Below, one piece after another: positions 37,773 to 47,282 of a DNA stretch of 64,000 nt. Every line of letters begins with the position of its first letter. The stretch's first letter is position 1. Source of the stretch: Eutypella sp. D-1 (taxonomy: Eukaryota; Ascomycota; Sordariomycetes; Xylariales; Diatrypaceae); assembly GCA_023313575.1 (NCBI GenBank), contig JAJTTP010000001.1, forward strand, positions 1,984,001 through 2,048,000. The letters run 5' to 3'. The translations under genes and the position numbers were made by a program. The notes beneath the pieces are model-generated. The model was not told the origin of the DNA, did no database searches, and was given only the letters and a program-made list of their open reading frames with translations.

Positions 37773-39002
37773 TTTGATGATAGGGAGGGGATTTTCGCTG
37801 GATTCGCTAGATTTGTAGAATCCCTCGTAGAATCCCTCGTAGAATTCGTCCAACTCGGCAAGCTGTCTTTTTGTCTATATGCGGTTTTCGTTACGGTTGC
37901 GACAAACTGGAAATGGGTCGATGCTGGTAGTGCATGTTCGATCGATAGATACAAAAGTTGTAAGGTGATTGATGATAAGAGGCGCAGCGGACCGGATACT
38001 TAAATAGTTCCGAGAGCCTCAGAAACAAAAAAGAAAAAAAAAAGAGAAGAAGATCTTGGGAATAAGACGTTGCACAAATATCTACTCCCTAGAGCAGATG
38101 CTTGCCTATATGTAGGTACCTAGGTGAGTAAGTACGTAAGTAGGGAGCTTAAAGAGAAAGTGGAAGCTATCTGGGTTCCAATCGGTACTAATGAGGAATG
38201 GAAACTTAGAAACTTCCAAAGGTTCCTTTCTACTGTTTCTCTCTCTTAGTTGCAATTATTGATTATTGTTAATTTCGTAATTGATATGATGCCTGGGTCC
38301 AGGTGTTTTGGGGTATAGATAAACTTTATCTGCGTACCTGTTGGAAGGGATCCCGTCTACTCTTACCCTCTAGTAGTAGCTTCTTCATTCCTACCTGGGA
38401 ATACATCCATTCATGGGGGGGGGGGGCATTCATGGCACTTTCCGCGACATGCAAGGCTGATAATACCTACATAGGGCCCTAGGAAGTACTTGGACCAGGT
38501 ATGCTGGTATGTAAGTATCCATATGGACGTACATGGGCAAGTTCAAGGTACATGACTTAGTCACATCCCAGGTTCCAAAAGCTGGGCGGGAGTTCTAATC
38601 ACCAATTGCGCCAAGGCAACTCGCATGTGTACCTGATAGGCAGATTTACATAGCAACCGGTAGTTGGTCTCCACTTGTCGCATTCGATTCGATGTAGTTA
38701 TATGGACTGTATGTACAAGTATGGATATCTGTGAAAGTCATATTTATTCGTATATTCGTTTAGTCGCGTAACGAGCAACGAGCGCCCGAGTTGGGATCGT
38801 GACATAACAGTTCCAGGTTGCAAGTAACAAATGCTCGTTACAGTCTGCCGACGCATCCTGACTACAATCTATGTACTCAAGTACTTAGACAGCCCTGTTA
38901 ACCTCAGGTTGCCTTCATACCGATAAGGGCTATCAACAACTGTCTCCTCCGCGAAATGCCTCCTCATGGCCTATCACCCTTGCCGCCACCACCTTGCAAG
39001 GC
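37773..39002. other. intergenic: arp5 promoter side and dad4 3' flank
   Basis: About 1.2 kb with AT-rich sequence, a G12 run (38415-38426) and CCTA-type simple repeats. No gene is supported. Confidence 0.5.
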
Positions 39003-39563
39003 TCACGAAGGATCCTTGAGGTTGTCGGTAGCTAGGTAGCAAATCGGTCAATACATCCGCTTTTGGGAGGCAGGAAGCGGGGGTGAGATTGCTTACCCTC
39101 CAGGTGGAATAGGACGTTAGACTGATAGTTCTTGAACATCTGCGCTACCAGCTCAATGTTCATGTTCTGTACGTTGATTTCCTGAAATTGGGGGGAGGGG
39201 GGGGGTGTCCCTGTTAGATTCCGTAGAGCTTATTCTTCTGTATTTTAGAGGGGCTGCTGGGGTTAAGCATACCTGGAGACTCTTGTTCATGACCACGATG
39301 GCTTCGTTGAGTTTCTCCTATGTGATGCGCAACGTCGGGTGTAAGTCATCCATCCGACCGCGCTTTTGCGTTGTACGTAGGATATAGCCCGTCATGTACG
39401 ATGGCGGGGCTGGGTAGCCTGTCATGGCGGTGCTATGATAGTGTCCACTCACAACATTGGTGATGATGCGTGACAGCAGAAGGTTCTGCTGATGTTCATG
39501 GGGGCTCTCCTGTCAATGTGTTAGATAGGCTTGAAATATAATAAGGAGCGTATTACTTGCCAT
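39003..39563 (-). CDS. dad4: DASH complex subunit Dad4, 5 exons
   Basis: Exons 39563..39561, 39509..39453, 39317..39273, 39181..39097 and 39031..39003 give 72 aa. All exons are under 90 nt, so no ORF scan finds the gene. Reading through the junctions yields a continuous Dad4 protein: [15 protein letters not shown], then [20 protein letters not shown], then [16 protein letters not shown], and finally [13 protein letters not shown]. The first exon is the ATG alone, and the first intron starts with GC (GCAAGT) rather than GT; the remaining introns are GT-AG (GTGAGT, GTATGC, GTAAGC). Dad4 is a small helical subunit of the DASH/Dam1 ring that couples kinetochores to microtubules. The gene lies between arp5 and ies6 and starts 426 bp from the ies6 ATG, so the two probably share a bidirectional promoter. 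Confidence 0.93.
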
Positions 39564-39989
39564 CGTCGTATAGTTCTTTTGCCGTCTTATTGAATCAAGA
39601 AAGTTAGGTATGGTTTCTCTTAATAGTTGCTGGTAGTGAAGTTGGTTCCGATCTTGGAACCATGGGAGAGTTGTTGATACCCCCTAGGTAGGGCGCGGGT
39701 TTGAATGGTGGGGTTTTGATTGGCCAACAGCTGGAACTTCAGAGCTCTCCCAGGCGGTTGCTCAAGTGCCAGGTACAAGTACCCTACAACCTACAACTAA
39801 CTTCTACCACCACCCATACACAACACAACCAATTCCATCTGCGATCCCGCCTTCGCCTGCCACACCAATCTTACCTCAACAATAACTTCCCCTCGACAAA
39901 AAAAAAAATTCCAGCTAGACCCAAAAAAAAGCAATCGACGAACGAACAAACTCTACAAAACATAAAAAAACAAAACAAAAATAAAGAAA
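39564..39989. promoter_or_regulatory. divergent promoter region between dad4 and ies6
   Basis: Only 426 bp separates the two divergent start codons. The right half is rich in CA/ACC and then A tracts, as expected of a fungal 5' leader for ies6. No specific factor site is claimed. Confidence 0.5.
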
Positions 39990-40682
39990 ATGGCGGCCCC
40001 GACTGAGGCGCAGATAGCGCACCAGGAGCTGATCGACAAGCTGGACATCCACTCGGTGCACAAGAGCTTCCGGAACCCGCACTGGAAGCCGAACCAGCGG
40101 CGAAACAAGAACGTGAAGACGATCCTGGGCGACGCCTCGCGCAAGGAGGCCTCGTCCTCCATCGTCGCCACCCCGAACCCGCGCGACGCGAACGGCAGGA
40201 GCGGTGCCGCCACGCCCACCACCACCGCCGGCAACGGCAACGACAACGATAAGGACGACGGGCTCTCCACGAGCGGCGCCTCGACCCCGACCGACGCGAA
40301 TAATGGCAGCGGTGGCGGCAGTAGGGATCTGCAGCCGAGCCTCGCGCAGGCGTCGCGCAGCCTGTCGAAGCTGGTGCTAGAGAAGAGCCTACGGCAGCAG
40401 AACGGCAGCGGAGGCGGGGGAGGAACTGTCCAGACGACAACGACGACGACGGCGGCGACCGCCACCGCGCCCAGCGCTACCTACACGAACATCGAGTCGG
40501 CGCCGTCACTGGCGCACACAAAGCGGTACTGCGACGTGACGGGCCTGCCGGCGCCTTACCTCGACCCCAAGAGCCGGCTCCGGTACCACGACAAGGAGGT
40601 CTTCGCCTTCATCCGCTCGCTGCCCCAGGGCACCGCCGAGCAGTACCTCGAGGCCCGCGGCGCGCACACCGTCTTGAAGTGA
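39990..40682 (+). CDS. ies6: INO80 complex subunit Ies6 (YL1-C domain)
   Basis: Single exon, 230 aa, with a good start context (gaaaATGgcg). The N-terminal block (HSVHKSFRNPHWKPNQRRNKNVKTIL) is the conserved Ies6/INO80C motif. The C-terminus carries the YL1-C domain (KRYCDVTGLPAPYLDPKSRL, then YHDKEVFAFIRSLP). The middle (about 55-165) is a low-complexity linker rich in Thr, Gly, Asp and Asn, expanded relative to yeast Ies6. Ies6 binds Arp5 directly and the pair is needed for INO80 nucleosome sliding (established for yeast). A polyadenylation-like AATAAA lies about 75 nt after the stop. Confidence 0.93.
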   Translation: MAAPTEAQIAHQELIDKLDIHSVHKSFRNPHWKPNQRRNKNVKTILGDASRKEASSSIVATPNPRDANGRSGAATPTTTAGNGNDNDKDDGLSTSGASTPTDANNGSGGGSRDLQPSLAQASRSLSKLVLEKSLRQQNGSGGGGGTVQTTTTTTAATATAPSATYTNIESAPSLAHTKRYCDVTGLPAPYLDPKSRLRYHDKEVFAFIRSLPQGTAEQYLEARGAHTVLK

Positions 40683-42706
40683 TGGATGGAACTCTTTCTA
40701 CTACTACTAGTAGTACTAGTTACTACTATCTATCAACGAGCATTCAATTCAGAAAATAAAGGCCTTTCTCTCTCTCTTGGGTCTCTACGCTCTGATAAAG
40801 ACGAGGACGTTGTCTTAACCATTAATCGGAGCTTACAGTGGCCCGGCGTCCTTAACTAGAAACAATCCTTGAACCGCCTGGGGCAGTCGCTTACTACATA
40901 CGAGAACCTTACACACTGCAAGGATGGACAGCGCGCGCATACACAGTACATAGTTTACCTAAGGAGCCCACGGGGCCACGACAGACGCACGTCGTCGCTA
41001 CGGAGATGGATATACATATGTCTGACCCACAAAGTCAAGCCTATCCTACGCACCCGAAGCCTCTCGGCGACGGGATGACAGGATACGCTCCGGCTTAATC
41101 GGGATCCGTGGGGTGTGGGGTTAAAATCCCTCCTCCCCCTTCTTTTGCTCTCTGCCTGTAACTTGACGGGTACCGAGGATGAATGGGGGAAAAGCATCAT
41201 TCTCAGTGGACCACAGCCTTCAAAGAGGCTGCGGACGCCGCGGCAAAATATGGGATGAAAAAAAAAAAAAAACAAGACAAAGGAATGTAAAGCAGGGCGA
41301 ATTTGAGATACCCCATATGGTGAAGGCGTCGTGGGATAGAGGGAACAGATAGACTTATGTAATAACGTTTGAGTTATGATCCTCCTGCAAATGGTACCAA
41401 TCTCTTCTGAGATGATCTTACAGCTTGTTCTCTTTCTCTTACCTATAATGCCGGGAACTTTGTATACGGTTTGTCGTTGATCCAAAGTTGTAGTTGAGAT
41501 TTTTTTTCCTTCCTAGAGTTCCATCGAAGTCGTGCTGTGCTGAAGAACGGCCTCCTCTTTAGGCTTTTCAGTTCCTCAGCTCTGGGTGGCCTGAGAATAG
41601 ATGGCTATTGCATCCATCCCTAGAAGATCCCTAGAAGACATGTCATGACTTTAGAATGCAGGCGCGGAAAGATCTTAGAAAGGTTATGCCACACATGGGT
41701 TGGTATCTCTTTCGAAAGAAACACTCCTGAGCATTTCAATGAATGGGCAGTCTGTGTTCTAGTGAGTTGGTAAAGGAACAAGTGTGTGTGGGTGGAGGGA
41801 AAATTGGGAGGGAAAATCTCAGCAATCTTCTCTTCTTTGTGGCTGAGTATATGTGGCTAGTGTTTACTAACATGGGATATACGAAGTTACTTGCTACATA
41901 GTTACCGGACGGCCTTTCATGCTCCGGCATTCTACTAACGGATCAAGCCGTCAGCTCCTGCTGCTGCTCCTGCTGCGACAGGGATGGGTTTTAGGCATTC
42001 CCAACTCTTGGCTCTCCCGTTTCGTGACCACATACATAGTACACATACTACCTTATCTGGTAAATAATTGTACACCTGGTCACGATTTCAAAGGGATAAT
42101 ACTATTCACTTCATAATAGAAGAAAGGAAAATATAGAGGAAACGTACACACCAATTATCCTACACAAGCCTACCTACCAGTAAACGACAAGGGTACCTCT
42201 ACCTAGGTACCCCTAATCTGTAAGGTCGCATCCGTCGTCGAAAAAAACACAAATCCCCGAATCGAACCAAACCCGAACGAGGCCAGACCAGACGGACGAA
42301 TCTCGAAGCTCTGGATCCAAAATAGACAAAAGTGACGTGCAGCAGCAAAAGCAGCGAATAGGGGGGAGGAAAGGTTAGAAGATTCAAGGCTGTGGTGACT
42401 GTTACCTACGAGGGAGGGAACCTGGAAAGCCTGGAAAGCCTGGAAAGACTGCCGCCGTCTTTGTCGATCGACGACTGCCGTCACTTTCTTCCTCTTTTTT
42501 CTTTCTTTCTCTTCCTCTTCTAAACGGACCGATCATTTATTGGGTAAATGATTCCCAAGATTCCACCCAGTCGCACGCACATAACATACAATTACACGAG
42601 GAGGGGAAAGAAAAGAACCTCCCCATCCAACCCCCCCCTCTCGTCTCATACCTATTCCCGTCCTGCCAATTGGGGATCGCATATGCTAAGATAACAATAA
42701 TTCAAG
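40683..42706. other. intergenic between ies6 and got1
   Basis: About 2 kb without a supported gene. It includes AATAAA at 40755-40760 (likely ies6 poly(A) signal), an A15-type run near 41260, and pyrimidine-rich sequence in front of got1. Minus-strand ORFs of up to 176 codons here lack motifs. Confidence 0.5.
40755..40760 (+). terminator. AATAAA polyadenylation-like signal of ies6
   Basis: Canonical hexamer 73 nt after the ies6 stop codon. Fungal poly(A) signals are degenerate, so this is suggestive only. Confidence 0.35.
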
Positions 42707-43786
42707 ATGCCAACGATGTGGTTGACCGATTCGCAAAGTGAGTGACCGACCACACCTTACTTACACACACACACCCCCCCTTGATCCTCCTCCTTAATTC
42801 TCCTTGCTCCCCCTGACTCCCCTTGGCCCCCCTCCCCCCCCCCCCCCCACTGGATGACCCCCCACCTACACATATACTGTCTGCGTATTTATGTATAGAT
42901 AAGAGGGAGTGGAATGGAATGCGCCGACTAACATTACCTACCCACAGAGATCGGGGTTGCCTTCTGCTCGGGAGGTGGGTATGCTCCTGTCCTACCCTTG
43001 CTGCCTTGCTGCTTTGTTGCCTTGCTGTGCCTGTAGTTCGCGCTCCGGATATGCTGACGGGCAGCGGCCCCTTGCTCCCCCCTTTGCGCTGAATAGGAGG
43101 CTTCTTCCTGATCGGAGGTGTGATGCTATTCTTTGACCGAGCCATGTAAGTCGCGTGCCCCTCCTCAACCTCTTTTCGTCATATGCGCGCGCATACTTCT
43201 TCTCCTATGTCGCATGCGATCCAAAATACTGACAATGCCCTGCTTTTCTCCAGGCTCGCAATGGGAAATGTATGTCCTCTCCGCCCCAATCCATCCCTTG
43301 CGCCCGAACATTAGACCGCGCCCACTCCACACTTCGCCGACGCCGAGCGCGGGAAGCGAAAGGGGGGAGAAAATAACCCCCCCCCCCCCCCCGATAACAC
43401 CAAGATCCGGTCGCTTGGGCGCGACACCGATAAACCGCATGATCTCTGACCAAGAAAACGTCTCCCCGCGAAAAAAAAAACAGATCCTCTTCCTAATCGG
43501 GCTCACGATCATCATCGGGCCGCAGAAGACGTGGGTGTTCTTCTTCGCGCGGCGGCAGAAGGCCAAGGGGACGGCGGCCTTCTTCGGCGGGCTCGCGCTG
43601 ATCCTGCTGCGGTGGCCGCTGGTCGGCTTCCTCGTCGAGCTCTACGGCATCGCCGTCCTCTTCGGCGACTTCCTCGGCACCGTCGCCGGCTTCGCCCGCT
43701 CCCTCCCCGTCGTCGGCCCCTACGCCGCCAAGCTCACCGACGCCACCGGTATCGGCCGCCGCAATAACGCCGAGCTACCCGTCTAA
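42707..43786 (+). CDS. got1: Got1-family vesicle transport membrane protein, 5 exons
   Basis: Exons 42707..42737, 42948..42974, 43097..43145, 43254..43269 and 43484..43786 give 141 aa. Four exons are 16-49 nt. The joined protein reads MPTMWLTDSQKIGVAFCSGG, FFLIGGVMLFFDRAMLAMGN and ILFLIGLTIIIGPQKT, and then two further hydrophobic segments (GGLALILLRWPLVGFLVELY, IAVLFGDFLGTVAGF), four membrane spans in all. This matches Got1p/SFT2-type proteins of ER-Golgi and Golgi-endosome traffic. Intron 1 contains C15 and intron 4 contains C16 plus A10 immediately before the acceptor, so the last acceptor lacks a polypyrimidine tract. An in-frame second ATG lies at codon 4. Confidence 0.92.
42834..42848. 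repeat. C15 homopolymer in got1 intron 1
   Basis: Run of fifteen C residues inside the first got1 intron. Confidence 0.85.
43377..43392. repeat. C16 homopolymer in got1 intron 4
   Basis: Run of sixteen C residues inside the last got1 intron, about 90 nt upstream of its acceptor. Confidence 0.85.
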
Positions 43787-44032
43787 GGAAAGGATACGTA
43801 CGGGTAACGACGTGATCGACCGCGCGGTATATATAGAGTAGGGGAAAACGGAGTCGGTGTATGCATGCATGCATGCAGGTAGACGGACAGGAGAGACAGA
43901 GATGCCGGACCTTTTGCCGACGCCTATCGCTGTTCCTTGGGATGTACTACTGTACGCCTAGGCCAGGCCAGTAGGCTCTGCGCTCCACCGATCGTCCCCC
44001 TCCCTTTTTCGCCGTGTCACGCCGGCCTTCTT

Positions 44033-44038
44033 AATAAA
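44033..44038 (+). terminator. AATAAA polyadenylation-like signal of got1
   Basis: Hexamer about 250 nt downstream of the got1 stop codon. Suggestive only. Confidence 0.3.
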
Positions 44039-44345
44039 TCATAAAAACTATTGTAATGCATAGGGCGAACGAGGGGGGTTGGAGGAAGGGGGTTGACAAG
44101 GCTAAGCTAAGATAGGCCGGGCTGGGCTGGGCTGGGCTGGGAATGGAAGGGAAGGGCAAGCAAGGGAAGACAGGCCAGGGGCATGTGCGCACGCATTCAC
44201 GATATGTGTATGATATACCATGTTTTTATTTACACGAGACCGCCACGAAACCGCCCACGAATAGAGCCGGGGGCCGGGGGTCGGGAGGGGCCCGGACCGG
44301 ACCGGGCTGGCGTTGGGGAGGAATGCATGTGATGAGGACGGGGTA

Positions 44346-44347
<2 letters not shown>

Positions 44348-44395
<48 letters not shown>
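44348..44395. repeat. (AC)n(AT)n microsatellite
   Basis: About 19 AC units followed by about 4-5 AT units, uninterrupted. A likely length-variable locus. Confidence 0.9.
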
Positions 44396-44396
<1 letters not shown>

Positions 44397-45540
44397 CACA
44401 CATACAAATATACCCCTATCAACAAAAGGGCGAGGTTCTTTTACCGATCACGTAGAGAAAAAGGCGGAGGGGGGGGGGGAGAGCGAGAGCGGGAGCGAGA
44501 GTGCGCGCGTGTGTGACAGCAAACCATCTCCGCTCTAATCCCTCGGAATCAAGACGAGAGACTTACGTACCGCGGGAAAAGAAAGATAAGGGGGGGTGGT
44601 CTTATTATAGCTCTCTAACTACGTATATAAAGGCGGCTTTTTAACGGGCTTTTACGACATACACACACACACGGAAGGCGTGTGCGTACATGCTTTGGGG
44701 CTTGGACAGGCGCTCTTAAAAGAATTGATTTCGTTTTCCCGCACTGGCAAGGCACGTACAGGATATTACAAAAGGGATATATATATGTATGTATGCGGAG
44801 GGACGGAGGGAGGTTGCGAGGGGAGCTCAGCGAAGTCTTTTTGACCGACCGACCGACCGTTCCGGACGGTCCCCCTTTTATGGTGGGGAGGGGCCCGGCT
44901 CGGAAAAATCGGAGGCAAGAAGAGCAAGAAAGAGGCGAAGAGAGGGAGGAAACTAAAAAAAAAAGATAGTTTAAAGTATCGAAGTCAGAACCGGTATGTG
45001 ATTGTTTTTCTTCTTTTGGTATGTTCTGTGTCCTCGATGTCTTCTCATCTCTGTTTATCGTCTACTGAGTGCTTCTTCTCCCCCTCCCCCTTTCTCAATC
45101 CCTTCTCCCCCATCGTTGAAGGACGACGGGCGGGTCAATAACAAAAAAGAACATCAAGACAAAAAGATCTAGAAAGAACTTGCTCCTCCCCTTCCTCCCC
45201 CTTTCGTCATATCACAACCCCGATTTCCCCCACTACACTACAACCGTGGGTGCTTGACTCAACTCAACACGTAGGGTCCGAAGAGCTTGCCTGGCTTGTC
45301 TTGCCTCCACCTCCACCCCCTATTTCCGTCCTCCTCCTGCGTTTATCTCTTCACATTTCGCGGAAAATTTCTCTGCTTCCGCCCCTACCACCCGAACCAC
45401 CCGCGGCCCACAGCGCCAGGATCCTCCACCCGCACGTCCCCCCGCCGGCGGCCCGCATCGTCGATTGTCCGCGCGCGCGCTTCGGCTCCCACTTTCACAC
45501 ACCGCCCCTCTCTCTGTCTTTTTTTTTCTGCTTATGCCCC

Positions 45541-46620
45541 TTAGTAGCCCGACTTGATGAGGTAGTCGGCCAGGGCCTCGACGGTCTGCGCCGCGTTGCC
45601 GGCCTGCGTGCCCTCCCCGTAGTGGCCGACGAGGATGGCCTGCTTCGTCTTCACGATGACGATGCCAGTCCGGCCCTGTAAGTGCAAGGCGCACGGTCAG
45701 AAACAAGGTACGCCACCAAAAAAAAAATTTGTCTAGTCGGGTGAGAAGGGAGTCATCTCATCCTCAAGACGAAGAGTAATAGACGAATCTCCCGACGACG
45801 ACGATGACCTAGCCCGACGTATGGTGTAGATAATATATTTATGTGGGGTAATGTAAACGCACCTGTCGGCAGTAGACGCTTCGGTCCTCGATCTTGGTGA
45901 CGACGAACCGCTCACCGGCAACGTGCACACCCTCGGCATGGGCCTTGTCGACGGCACCGTTCGCGTTCGCCAGAATGTCGACGATGCTCTTCATCTCAGT
46001 AGGTTGGACCTATTAAGGGGGTTTAAAGCGGTCAGCATGTATGTCGCCGACCTTTCTTTGTTTTCAATAGTCTCGTCATGGTGGGGGGCCGAGCAGCGGC
46101 GGGGCCACGGCATGGGCATAGCACGATGGCATAATGTTCTTGAGAATAGGGGGGGGGGGGTTGTCGGTGATAGGTAATGTGTGTGCGAGGTGTTACGGCA
46201 TGGAAGCAAGAGTCTTAGGAGGAATAATTAAAGGGGGCAAAGGGGAGGGGACGGCATTACCGTGAAGCCGCTTGAGGCAGCCCAGGTGCTGTCGCCGGCG
46301 GCGCTGATGATAGCGGCCTTATCAATGTGGCCGGTGCCAACAAGGCTGTTGATATGAACAATCGATATTAGCTACTATTTTTGGTCCAGACAGAGCTGCA
46401 GTGACAGCAGCAGCAGCAGCAAATAGCAGCGGCAGCAGAAGCAGTAGGCCATCGTTAGGGGTAATATATCGCTCGTACCTAGAGTCAACGTAGGCTGTAT
46501 CATGGGGAAGCACGAAGTCAGTCAAATCAAGTCATCCAGCCGACCCGACGCCTCTCAAAATATGAAGGTGGGGTAGATTCGGGAGAGATTCGGGAGGGCT
46601 TGCTTACCTTGCCACGACAT
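45541..46620 (-). CDS. pfy1: profilin, 5 exons
   Basis: Exons 46620..46608, 46494..46479, 46345..46261, 46009..45863 and 45675..45541 give 131 aa, the normal profilin length. The junctions restore MSWQ-AYVDS-SLVGTGHIDKAAI and SSGFT-VQPTEMKSIVDI, and finally DRSVYCRQ-GRTGIVIVKTKQ. The N-terminal Trp and Tyr of the poly-proline site (SWQAYVD) and the C-terminal ALADYLIKSGY helix are present. The first two exons are 13 and 16 nt. Profilin binds actin monomers and formin poly-proline tracts and drives actin assembly at hyphal tips. The second intron carries a CAG-rich trinucleotide stretch (about 46396-46445). Confidence 0.95.
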
Positions 46621-46866
46621 GGTGATGGTGATGCTGTGGAAGAGGTAGGTTGGATATATTGGGAATGAATAGGGATAGTATCACACAAAGAGAGGCCCTC
46701 TGACGTTGTGAGTGGTAAGAACTTTGTTTCTTGGTAAGGAGGTCGGTAGGCACGTAGATATTCCTAGGTAGGTCCTAGTAAGAGATCTAGTAAGAGATAG
46801 ATGTAGGTAAAGTAAGTACTTCAGGTATGTTAGGTAGGTTGAAGTTAGATAGGAAAAGGAGTCAAC

Positions 46867-46898
46867 TAGGTAGGTATGTAGGTAGGTAGGTAGGTAAG
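46867..46898. repeat. (TAGG)n tetranucleotide repeat
   Basis: Imperfect run of taggtagg units about 250 bp upstream of the profilin ATG. The same motif recurs through the window's spacers. Confidence 0.8.
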
Positions 46899-47232
46899 TT
46901 TCAACTTGTTAGGCCCAAGTTGTTGTTGTGTTGCTATGTAGTCTTTTAACGGGGTTACCCTTTAACGCGGAGAGGGGGGGGTTTGACGGGGTAGCTGAGG
47001 TAGTGCCCATAGAGTGGTAGCGGTAGGTAGGTGGTAGTGATGATGACGGGCTGGGGAGAGGGGCAGAGGGGCAGAGGGGCTCCTCCTTTCCGGCCCTTAG
47101 GTAAAAATTTGAAAAAAATTCATTCGGAAGCTGACCTCATGCTTTGTTTAATAATATCCCCATGCACGTATCCGATGTATGAATAGCGAACATCAACCTT
47201 GAGGTGCTTGGTTACCCACTGAAAAGATACTG

Positions 47233-47282
47233 CAGATGCAATACAGATGCAATACAGATGCAATACAGGTGCAATACAGATG
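47233..47282. repeat. 11-bp tandem repeat (cagatgcaata)n
   Basis: Four full units and a partial fifth, with one A-to-G change in the fourth. It lies in the gene-poor region. Confidence 0.9.

Larger units (their letters stand above)
43787..45540. other. convergent spacer between got1 and profilin
   Basis: About 1.75 kb with AATAAA at 44033-44038, a long CA microsatellite at 44348-44395 and purine-rich tracts. No gene is supported. Confidence 0.5.
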
